Below, one piece after another: positions 13,385 to 20,210 of a stretch of 20,879 nt of DNA. This DNA is from Anaerolineae bacterium (GTDB lineage Bacteria > Chloroflexota > Anaerolineae > B4-G1), in assembly GCA_016783285.1 (NCBI GenBank), contig JADHWW010000030.1, forward strand, positions 1-20,879, given 5' to 3'. The position numbers were made by a program, and so were the translations under genes. Positions within the stretch are counted from its first letter, which is position 1. Each line of letters begins with the position of its first letter. The notes below the pieces were generated by a model. The model was not told the origin of the DNA. It searched no databases and worked only from the letters and a program-made list of their open reading frames with translations.

Positions 13385-15190
13385 TCAGTCTCCTGTACTA
13401 CGTGTTACGTACTGCGTGTTCAGTTCGTCCTGCTGCCTGGCGAACAGCCGCGCATAGACCCCGCTCTGCGCCAGCAGTTCCGCGTGCCGGCCGCGCTCGA
13501 CGATGCGCCCGCCGTCCATCACCAGGATCTCGTCCGCGTTGACCACCGTGGACAAACGGTGCGCGATGACCAGCGTCGTGCGGCCTTGCGTCAACCGACG
13601 GATGGCGGCCTGAATCTCGCGCTCACTCTCGGCGTCCAGGTTCGAGGTGGCCTCGTCCAGCACCAGGATGGGCGCGTCTTTGAGCAAGGCGCGGGCGATG
13701 GCCAGCCGTTGCCGCTGCCCGCCTGACAGTTTGACGCCCATCTCGCCCACCGGCGTGTCGTACCCCTGGGGCAGGGAGACGACAAAGTCGTGGATGTTGG
13801 CTAACTGCGCCGCCCGCTCGATCTCGGCGCCGCCCGCCTGCGGATCGCCCAGCCGCAGGTTCTCCTCAATGGTCGTGTTAAAGAGGTAGGTGTGCTGCGA
13901 GACCACCGCCACCCGCCGTCGCAGGTCTTTTTGCGGAAAGTCGCGCACGTCATACTGGCCCAGGCGGACGTGCCCTTTGTTCGCGTCCCAGAAACGGAGC
14001 AGCAGGTTGACGACAGTGGACTTGCCCGCGCCGCTGGAACCTACCAGAGCCACCGTGCGTCCGGCCGGCACGTCGAAACTCAGGCCGTTGTGTACCCACT
14101 CTGCCGCGTGCTGGCCTCGCCCGTCGTCTTTGTCGTGGGATACCTGGTAACAAAAGTACACGTCCTCAAAGTGGATGGACGGCTCGACGGGTAACGGCGG
14201 TGGCGCGGTGACGTTATCCCGCACCAGCGGCGTCCGGTCCATCAGCGCGAACAGCCGGGCGGCCCCGGCCAGGGCCTGGTTGAGGTCGTGTGCCACGCTG
14301 GCGGCCGCCAATACCGGCCCAAAGGTGGTCATCGTCAGAGCGACGATGGGCGGGAGGAGAAGAGGGTCTAGCCGCCCCTGCCCCACCAGCCACAGCCCCA
14401 CGCCCAACACACTCAGCGTCCCGGCGGCGACCAGGCCGTCGCTGAGGCCATTTTGCAGGCCGGCGATGTGTGCCGCTCGCGCCTGCACGCTCACCAACCG
14501 CTCCCCCTGCTCCCAAATCTCCCGGCGCCGGTCGGCCCCGCGCCCAAAGGCCACGATCTCGCGTAGCCCCTGGACGCTATCCGTAAAGTGGGCGTTCACG
14601 TCGGCCACGACCCGGCGCAACGCCATCCCCAGTCGCCGGCCCAACCGGTCGCTCACCCAGGGGGCAAAGAGGCCCACCCCGGCCAAAAAGGGTAACAGAG
14701 TCAACGCGAGCAAACTGTCGAAGCAGGCCAGCACGATCAGCGCCAGGGCCGGCACCAGGACGGCGGTAGCGGCCGGGGCGATGGTGTGAGCGTAAAAGAC
14801 CTCAATGCGCTCCACGTCAGCGGTGGCGCGGGATACCACGTCGCCGCTGCGGCTATCCATCAGGACGGCCGGGGCCAGCGGCTTGATGCGCCGGTAGAAC
14901 CGGTCGCGCATGATCGCCAGCAGGTGAAAGGCGACGTAGTGGCCGGAGAACTGTTCCAGGTAGCGCAGGATGCCCTTGAACAGCCCCATCACCACCAGAG
15001 CCACCAGGATGGGGCGCAAGTCGCCCGCCTCCGGTTGCGCAACCGCCAGGCTCACCCCCCACGCGCCCAGCGTCAGGATGGCGATGCCGCAGGCCTGGTT
15101 GAGCGTGCGCATGGTGATAGAAAAGAGCATCACGCCCCACAGGGAGCGGATCAGGCCCAACAAGCGCCAGAGCACTTTTCGCTGGCTCAT
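13385..15190 (-). CDS. cydC: ABC exporter subunit, CydC-like
   Basis: A 601-residue half-transporter: six-helix membrane domain (about 15-310) and ATPase domain (about 345-590). The ATPase has Walker A GSSGAGKST, Q-loop VVSQHTYLFNTT, signature LSGGQRQRLAIARALL, Walker B ILVLDEATSNLD and switch IAHRLSTV, all intact. The CydD-like partner gene overlaps it by 4 nt (ATGA), which indicates a heterodimer. CydDC exports cysteine and glutathione and is needed for cytochrome bd assembly in E. coli. No cydAB genes are seen here, so the name is tentative and a generic heterodimeric exporter is possible. GGAGG lies 7 nt before the ATG. The last residues, NTQYVTRST, come from a simple repeat at 13395-13420. 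Confidence 0.7.
   Translation of the reverse strand: MSQRKVLWRLLGLIRSLWGVMLFSITMRTLNQACGIAILTLGAWGVSLAVAQPEAGDLRPILVALVVMGLFKGILRYLEQFSGHYVAFHLLAIMRDRFYRRIKPLAPAVLMDSRSGDVVSRATADVERIEVFYAHTIAPAATAVLVPALALIVLACFDSLLALTLLPFLAGVGLFAPWVSDRLGRRLGMALRRVVADVNAHFTDSVQGLREIVAFGRGADRRREIWEQGERLVSVQARAAHIAGLQNGLSDGLVAAGTLSVLGVGLWLVGQGRLDPLLLPPIVALTMTTFGPVLAAASVAHDLNQALAGAARLFALMDRTPLVRDNVTAPPPLPVEPSIHFEDVYFCYQVSHDKDDGRGQHAAEWVHNGLSFDVPAGRTVALVGSSGAGKSTVVNLLLRFWDANKGHVRLGQYDVRDFPQKDLRRRVAVVSQHTYLFNTTIEENLRLGDPQAGGAEIERAAQLANIHDFVVSLPQGYDTPVGEMGVKLSGGQRQRLAIARALLKDAPILVLDEATSNLDAESEREIQAAIRRLTQGRTTLVIAHRLSTVVNADEILVMDGGRIVERGRHAELLAQSGVYARLFARQQDELNTQYVTRSTGD
13395..13420. repeat. TACGTG-type simple repeat at the cydC-like 3' end
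   Basis: An alternating run of ACGTG/ACGTA/GCGTG units codes for the C-terminal tail of the CydC-like protein and lies directly before the ribosome binding site of the MFS gene. Confidence 0.5.
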
Positions 15191-17013
15191 ACGATTGCCT
15201 CCAGTAGGCGTTCAGACCTCCGAGGTTTCAGAAAACCTCGGAGGTCTTGGCTGATCTGAGCGGAGACCAGCCGGGCGTAAGTGCCCTGCCTGCGCAGCAA
15301 CTCTTCGTGCGTGCCCGACTCGACGACCCGGCCCTCGTCCAGCACCAGGATGCGGTCTGCGTGGCGCACGGTGCTCAGCCGGTGGGCGATGATCAAGACC
15401 GTCTTGTCTGCCTGCCCTGAGCCTGTCGAATGGGCCGTGAGCCTCTCCAGCGCCTCCTGGATGACCGCCTCGTTCTCGGCGTCCACGTGGGAGGTGGCCT
15501 CGTCCAGGATGACGATGGGCGCGTCCTTTAGGACGGCGCGGGCGATGGCGACTCGCTGCGCCTGCCCGCCGCTCAGCGTCAGGCCGCGCTCGCCGACCTG
15601 TGTCTCGTAGCCGTCCGGCAGAGAGGCGATAAAATCGTGGACGTTGGCGGCGCGAGCCGCCGCCTCCAGTTCGGCCCGCGTGGCGTCTGGTTGGGCCAGG
15701 CGCAGGTTGTCGGCGACCGTGCCGTAAAAGAGATAGGTGTCCTGCGCCACCAGTGCCAGTTGCTCCCGCAACCAGTCCAGCGAGAGGGTAGGCAAGGGAC
15801 GCCCGTCCAGAGTGATCTGCCCCTCCTGGGGGTCGAAGAAGCGAAACAGAAGATTGACCATCGAACTCTTGCCCGCCCCGCTGGCCCCCACCAGGGCCAC
15901 CGTCTCACCCGGCCGAGCCTCGAAAGAGAGACCATCTAGCGCTTGTCTTGAGCCTGGTCGAAAGGCCAGTCGCTCGCCCCCGTCGTAAGCGAAGCGGACG
16001 TTCTCGAACCGGACGTGCGGCATGCGCGTCGCTGGCGACACCGCGTCGGGCACTTCCTGAACCTGTGGGGGCGTGTCGAGGATGGCAAAGATGCGCTGCG
16101 CCGCCGCCACGCCGCTGGCCCCGGCGTGAAAGTACGACCCCAACAGGATCAACGGGCGCGCCAGTTCCACGCTCAACAGCGCCAGCGTGACCGCCTGGCC
16201 AAAGGTGACCGCGCCGGCCTGCAAGCGCCAGGCCGCCATCCCGCAGGCCACCACCGTCGTGCCCAGCGTGGAAACCCAGTCAATGAAGAACAGCGAGACC
16301 AGGTTGACCGCCAGCAAGCGCATAGTGTCCCGGCGGAGACGCTCGGTCTGGGCGTGCATCTCCGAGGCCCGCGCCTGGCTGCGGTTGAACATCTTGAGCG
16401 TGGTCAGCCCTTGCAGGCTGTCGAGGAACTGGGCGCTCAAGCGGCCCGCCGAGGCCCAGTACCGCTCGCTCACCGCCCGCAACTTGTGCTGGACCACCAT
16501 CAGCGAGGCCGGGATGAACGGCAGGCTGAGGAGCAGGGCCACAGCCGTCACCCAGTCCACCGTGGCGATGCAGGCGCAGAGCAAAAGGGGCAGCGACATC
16601 CCCAACACGAACTGGGGCAAGTACTGGCCGAAATAGACCTCCAGTGCCTCCACCCCCTCCACGGCGGTGTGCACCAGTGCGCCGGTGCGTTCGGAATCGA
16701 GAAAGCCCGGCCCCAGTTTCAGCAGGTGCGCGTACAGGCGGTCACGGAGCGAGAGTTTGGTCTGCGCGGCCGCCCGGTGGGAGGTCAGGCGGGCGGCCCA
16801 GTTCAGCGCCGCCCGCATAGGCACCAGGCAGGCGAAGGCGACGAGCAGCCACCCCAGGCCGCTCTGCCCCTCCAGCGCATCTCCGATGGCGCGGCCGATG
16901 AGCACGGTCTGGGCCACGTTCAGCGCCACGATGAGCCAGCCCAGGGCCACCGTGGCGGCGATCCAGCGGCGCGTGCCGTGTGTAAGTTCAATCAGACGAC
17001 GGTCCAGTCCCAC
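15187..17013 (-). CDS. cydD: ABC exporter subunit, CydD-like
   Basis: A 608-residue half-transporter. The membrane domain (about 15-310) has the CydD-type segment VEALEVYFGQYLPQ and then SAQFLDSLQGLTTLKMFNRS. The ATPase domain carries Walker A GASGAGKSS, Q-loop VAQDTYLFYGT, signature LSGGQAQRVAIARAVL, Walker B IVILDEATSHVD and switch IAHRLSTVRH. It starts at a GTG with GGGAGG 8 nt upstream. Three repeat-derived pieces are present: about LAFRPGSRQ ahead of the ATPase domain, AHSTGSGQADK between the D-loop and the switch histidine, and a tail from DLRGFLKPRRS. All keep the frame. It is translationally coupled to the CydC-like gene. Confidence 0.75.
   Translation of the reverse strand: MGLDRRLIELTHGTRRWIAATVALGWLIVALNVAQTVLIGRAIGDALEGQSGLGWLLVAFACLVPMRAALNWAARLTSHRAAAQTKLSLRDRLYAHLLKLGPGFLDSERTGALVHTAVEGVEALEVYFGQYLPQFVLGMSLPLLLCACIATVDWVTAVALLLSLPFIPASLMVVQHKLRAVSERYWASAGRLSAQFLDSLQGLTTLKMFNRSQARASEMHAQTERLRRDTMRLLAVNLVSLFFIDWVSTLGTTVVACGMAAWRLQAGAVTFGQAVTLALLSVELARPLILLGSYFHAGASGVAAAQRIFAILDTPPQVQEVPDAVSPATRMPHVRFENVRFAYDGGERLAFRPGSRQALDGLSFEARPGETVALVGASGAGKSSMVNLLFRFFDPQEGQITLDGRPLPTLSLDWLREQLALVAQDTYLFYGTVADNLRLAQPDATRAELEAAARAANVHDFIASLPDGYETQVGERGLTLSGGQAQRVAIARAVLKDAPIVILDEATSHVDAENEAVIQEALERLTAHSTGSGQADKTVLIIAHRLSTVRHADRILVLDEGRVVESGTHEELLRRQGTYARLVSAQISQDLRGFLKPRRSERLLEAIV
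15214..15247. repeat. Perfect inverted repeat, 15-bp arms, inside the CydD-like 3' end
   Basis: AGACCTCCGAGGTTT (15214-15228), CAGA loop, AAACCTCGGAGGTCT (15233-15247). It is translated as part of the CydD-like tail. In the mRNA the hairpin ends about 10 nt before the ribosome binding site of the CydC-like gene. Confidence 0.85.
15414..15435. repeat. TTCGAC...GCTCAG-type dispersed repeat in the CydD-like gene (copy 1)
   Basis: GCCC-TGAGCCTGTCGAAT-GGGC forms a short stem-loop. It encodes HSTGSGQ between the D-loop and the switch histidine. Confidence 0.6.
15943..15963. repeat. TTCGAC...GCTCA-type dispersed repeat in the CydD-like gene (copy 2)
   Basis: Plus-strand core CTTGAGCCTGGTCGAAAG. 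It encodes about FRPGSRQ just before the ATPase domain proper. Confidence 0.5.
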
Positions 17014-17127
17014 GATGATTGCCTCCCGTTGCCTACCGTCTCCCTATCTTTCGCGCCGCCCCTGGCCGTCAGCACCTACGCCCTCCCTGGTCGGCCCACG
17101 ATGTGACATTTCGGACACCCCCTCATC

Positions 17128-17319
17128 CTACTCTTTCAGTTTGATCCTACTCAGCCAGGCACCACCCTCCCGCTGTCCGGCGCTGGAATCGTATCGCCCC
17201 TTGGTCTGCTCTCTCATCTCCAACTCCATCGGCAGGCCCACCGGCTCGTGGTCGCTGGCCACCTGCAAGACCTGCGAAGCCCCAATCTCGCCCAACCTCT
17301 CCAGGATGGCAAAGATCAC
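17128..17319 (-). CDS. Small DUF2249-like protein
   Basis: A 63-residue frame from a GTG. The sequence IFAILERLGEIG, VASDHEPVGLPMEL and the end GGAWLSRIKLK match the layout of DUF2249 domains: a start of HPxIF, a central DHxP and a C-terminal W...I.K. The frame upstream of the GTG also reads SHRHP, which fits the domain, but there is no ATG before a stop at 17341-17343. So the N-terminus is either short or lost to a frameshift near the def stop. There is no clear ribosome binding site. It lies 30 nt after def and 114 nt before the CydD-like gene, in the same direction. DUF2249 proteins often occur near redox, heme or nitrogen-oxide genes; their role is unknown. Confidence 0.6.
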   Translation of the reverse strand: MIFAILERLGEIGASQVLQVASDHEPVGLPMELEMREQTKGRYDSSAGQREGGAWLSRIKLKE

Positions 17320-17349
17320 GGGATGGCGATGTGACGTGATCTACTGTCA

Positions 17350-17925
17350 CTACATCGGGACCCATTCCAGAGGGCGGCCGGCTGCCGCCAGTTCTGACGT
17401 GTCATTTTGCACTTCAGCCTCTTCTTCCTCACCTCCCTCCACGCGCCAGAGGCGGTCGGGAGCGGTCAGTTTGTCAATGTAGAGTACGCCGTGGAGGTGG
17501 TCAATCTCGTGCTGAAAGACTCGCGCCACAAAGCCCTGGGCCTTGATGCGAACCTTGCGCCCCTCGAGGTCCTGGCCCTTGACGGTAACGGCTGCGTGGC
17601 GGGTCACCTCGCCCACGTAGCCGGGGATCGAGAGACAGCCCTCGAGACCGTCCAGCATCTCTTTGGAAGCGCGGGCTACCTCAGAGTTGATGACAGCGTA
17701 CAACCGGCCACTTCCAGGCTCGTCTTCATCTTGAGGCGTCTCTACCACAATAACCCGCGCCGTGATGCCGACCTGCGGCGCAGCCAGGCCAACGCCGTTC
17801 GAGTGGCGCATCGTCTCGGCCATGTCCTGGACCAAAGTTGCCAGATCGGCGTCGAATCGGTTCACTTTGTGCGCCCTTTTCCGCAACACCGGATCACCCA
17901 CGAATCGAATCTGTCTCAAAGCCAT
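17350..17925 (-). CDS. def: Peptide deformylase
   Basis: This enzyme removes the formyl group from the first methionine of new proteins, the step before methionine aminopeptidase. The 191-residue product has all three motifs: GVGLAAPQ (44-51), EGCLS (95-99) with metal ligand C97, and HEIDH (139-143) with ligands H139 and H143 and catalytic E140. Residues after about 160 form an acidic extension (GGEEEEAE) beyond the usual core. The ATG follows an AGGAGGT sequence about 10 nt upstream. It starts 39 nt after the membrane methyltransferase and is followed by the DUF2249-like frame. Confidence 0.96.
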   Translation of the reverse strand: MALRQIRFVGDPVLRKRAHKVNRFDADLATLVQDMAETMRHSNGVGLAAPQVGITARVIVVETPQDEDEPGSGRLYAVINSEVARASKEMLDGLEGCLSIPGYVGEVTRHAAVTVKGQDLEGRKVRIKAQGFVARVFQHEIDHLHGVLYIDKLTAPDRLWRVEGGEEEEAEVQNDTSELAAAGRPLEWVPM

Positions 17926-17964
17926 CCTTGCTTTACCTCCTCCAGGACTCGCGCTCTTCCTGGC

Positions 17965-18564
17965 TCATCTCCATATCCGGGGCAAGTATCGCCCCGTCCG
18001 CGCACAATAGGCCTCGTACTCTTCCCCGTGCGTCTGCAGCAGATACTCCTCCTCGGCCTGCACCTTCAGGTGGTAGCCGACATGGTTGAGGGCAACGGTG
18101 ACCAGGGCCAGCAAGCTGGGGGCGATGAGGAAGGTGCCCAGCACGAAGAGGTACAGCCCCAGGACGCAGGGGTTGCGGATATGGTAATAGATGCCCGCAG
18201 TGACCAGTTTCGTCTTCTCCCTGGGCAGAGCCGCGCGGAACGATTCGCCCAGCGCCACCTCGCCGGCGACGCACACCAGCAGGCCGATGGTGCACAATGC
18301 GATGCCCAATCCCTTGGCAGCGTCGCTATCCAGGAAAGCGATGCGCCCGAACCAGGCGACGCTGCGGGCGTCGAAGACGTAGAACATCATCACCGCCAAC
18401 CAAAGCAGGGTGGCGACGGCAGTGACGGCGGCTTCCCTCGTTTTTCCGTTCGCCACCCCCTTCGGGTCGTGCCCCCGCCACCGCACGAAGACCATGATGG
18501 CGACGAAAGTGACGAGAAAGACGACGAAGGCGGCGGCCAGGAAAATCTGGTCGTAGGTCATCAT
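17965..18564 (-). CDS. Isoprenylcysteine carboxyl methyltransferase-type membrane protein
   Basis: A 199-residue membrane protein with about four or five hydrophobic helices (5-28, 48-65, 82-103, 135-160). The C-terminal half carries the ICMT/phospholipid methyltransferase pattern: LVTAGIYYHIRNPCVLGLYL, then a second acidic patch AEEEYLLQTHGEEYEAYCAR and the end GRYLPR. Such enzymes use S-adenosylmethionine to methylate lipid-type or prenylated substrates in the membrane. The bacterial substrate is not known. The ATG overlaps the stop of the UbiE-like gene by 4 nt (ATGA), so the two methyltransferases are likely made together; a second ATG follows at once. Confidence 0.82.
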   Translation of the reverse strand: MMTYDQIFLAAAFVVFLVTFVAIMVFVRWRGHDPKGVANGKTREAAVTAVATLLWLAVMMFYVFDARSVAWFGRIAFLDSDAAKGLGIALCTIGLLVCVAGEVALGESFRAALPREKTKLVTAGIYYHIRNPCVLGLYLFVLGTFLIAPSLLALVTVALNHVGYHLKVQAEEEYLLQTHGEEYEAYCARTGRYLPRIWR

Positions 18565-19244
18565 TCCTCCTCATCCAGGCGGCAGACGCATATCCGCAAA
18601 AGCCCTAGCCAGGCTGTCTTCTCCCGCTCCACCTGCAACCCGCAGCGGGCCAGCAGGCCCCTGAAATCGTCCCTGGCGAACTCTGGGAAGTACTTTGATT
18701 CCCAGAGCGAGACGATAGCGACGTATAGGGCACGCAACAGTCGACTCGGCGGCGGATTGTAGTCAATGATGACGATTCTCTTTCTCGTCACCCTCACCAT
18801 TTCCCGCAGGGCCTCTTCCCTCACCTCCGGCGGCATGTCGTGCAGCGCGAAGGAAATGGCACTGACGTCGAACTCCCTGTCCGCAAAGTCCAGCCTCGTC
18901 GCGTCCATCTGCAAGAAGCGGATCTTGCCCTCCCTGTCCTTCTTCCGGGCGACGGCTAACATCTCTGCGGATAGGTCGATGCCCGTCACGTCGTCGCACC
19001 TTCTGGCGAACTCGAGTGCCACATCGCCTGTGCCCGTGCAGACGTCGAGCACCCTGTCGCCCGGCCGCACGCCACTCATCTCCACCGTCTCCCTGCGCAT
19101 CCCTTTGAGCCTGAAAAGGGCGACAAAGGGGTCGTAGAGTTTGGCCCAGCGGGCGAAGGAAGCGATTGTGTACGAGCGGTATTCCCGGCTATCTTTATCG
19201 GTTCCTCCCTCCAATCCAACAGCAATCGCTTGTCCAGTCTTCAT
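18561..19244 (-). CDS. Class I SAM-dependent methyltransferase, UbiE-like
   Basis: The 227-residue soluble protein has the SAM-binding motif I VLDVCTGTGD (65-74), an acidic motif after strand 2 (VTGIDLSAEML), then LQMDATRLDF and the ALHDMPPEVREEALREMVRV segment typical of UbiE/COQ5-like enzymes. The substrate is not readable; quinone, porphyrin and lipid methylation are all used in the family. A GAGGGAAG sequence lies 3 nt before the ATG. It heads the run that continues into the membrane methyltransferase and def. Confidence 0.85.
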   Translation of the reverse strand: MKTGQAIAVGLEGGTDKDSREYRSYTIASFARWAKLYDPFVALFRLKGMRRETVEMSGVRPGDRVLDVCTGTGDVALEFARRCDDVTGIDLSAEMLAVARKKDREGKIRFLQMDATRLDFADREFDVSAISFALHDMPPEVREEALREMVRVTRKRIVIIDYNPPPSRLLRALYVAIVSLWESKYFPEFARDDFRGLLARCGLQVEREKTAWLGLLRICVCRLDEEE

Positions 19245-19256
19245 TGTCTTCCCTCT

Positions 19257-19322
19257 TCAAATATGAAACGAAAGGGTCAATATCCACAGGTTCTCAGCCA
19301 GCCGACTTGAAAGTGAAACCAT
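19257..19322 (-). CDS. Candidate small ORF (21 aa) upstream of the UbiE-like gene
   Basis: MVSLSSRLAENLWILTLSFH plus one residue, ending 12 nt before the methyltransferase ATG. An AGGAGG lies 11 nt before its ATG, longer than ideal spacing. It might be a leader peptide or chance. Confidence 0.2.
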   Translation of the reverse strand: MVSLSSRLAENLWILTLSFHI

Positions 19323-19385
19323 TGCCTTATGCGCCTCCTATGTTATGCTCGAGAATCAGCACACCGTTCAACATGATACTTTTCC

Positions 19386-20207
19386 TCAGAAACTCTGTAG
19401 CAACACCAATGGCCCCAGGAGCCCCGTCTGCTTCAGGATGAGAATGAGCGCCAGGCTCACCAACCAGAAGATGGCCACAAACCACCAATCGCGGGCTGCG
19501 AACACCATGCGCCGGTAGTACGTGCGCTCCTCAAACGCGCCGAAAGCGCGGCCGTCCATCGCCAACGCCGTGCGCTCCGCTTTGCGGATGGCAGTTGCCA
19601 GAAGGGGCACGGCATAGCGCCGCGCCCGGTCGTATTGCGCCCGCAGGCCACCCTTGTCGGAGATGCCGCGCACTTTGTGGGCCGCCCGTATCACGGCCAG
19701 TTCGGAGTTGAGCATGGGAACGAAGCGATAGGCGGCCATTGCCCCGTAGCCGATGCGATAGGGCAGTCGCCATTGCTGAATGAGAGCGCGGATAAAGTCG
19801 GCCGAGTCGGTGGTGAGGACAAAGAGCAGCGAGCCTAGAATGAGCGAGATTACCCGCAGCGCGGTAGCGATGCCGAACACAACCCCTCCCTGGCGCACGA
19901 CCAACGGCCCCAGTTCGAGGACGATGGGGGTACCGGCGACGCGCTCCGATGAGACGACGAGGGGATAGACGATCAGGAAACCGGTGACGAAGAACAACAG
20001 GGGCGCGACCGTCTTTAGATACTGCTTTAGCGGAATCTTGCCCAACACGACCGTCGTCAGCCCGCAGAGGAGAATAAACAGCACCGGCGTCCAGGGATCC
20101 GTCACCAACGCCAGGAAGATGATGAGCGGGGCCGTGGCGACGATCTTGGTGAGCGGGTTCAGGCGGTGCAGAAAAGAATCGCCTTCGTAGTACAGACTCT
20201 TCATCAT
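19386..20207 (-). CDS. ecfT: ECF transporter transmembrane subunit EcfT
   Basis: The 273-residue membrane protein couples ATPases to substrate-binding S-components for vitamin or metal uptake. It begins with the family pattern FLHRLNPLTKI and has five or six helices (about 22-55, 65-83, 108-133, 150-165, 240-270). The two cytoplasmic coupling motifs are present as AHKVRG (176-181) and AMDGRAFG (216-223). A GGAG lies 9 nt before the ATG, inside the end of the ATPase gene. The substrate cannot be told because no S-component is in the window. Confidence 0.92.
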   Translation of the reverse strand: MMKSLYYEGDSFLHRLNPLTKIVATAPLIIFLALVTDPWTPVLFILLCGLTTVVLGKIPLKQYLKTVAPLLFFVTGFLIVYPLVVSSERVAGTPIVLELGPLVVRQGGVVFGIATALRVISLILGSLLFVLTTDSADFIRALIQQWRLPYRIGYGAMAAYRFVPMLNSELAVIRAAHKVRGISDKGGLRAQYDRARRYAVPLLATAIRKAERTALAMDGRAFGAFEERTYYRRMVFAARDWWFVAIFWLVSLALILILKQTGLLGPLVLLQSF

Positions 20208-20210
20208 AAT

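Noticed and set aside
17407..18762. Plus-strand frame of 451 codons
   Set aside because: Runs antisense across def, the membrane methyltransferase and part of the UbiE-like gene; no domain.
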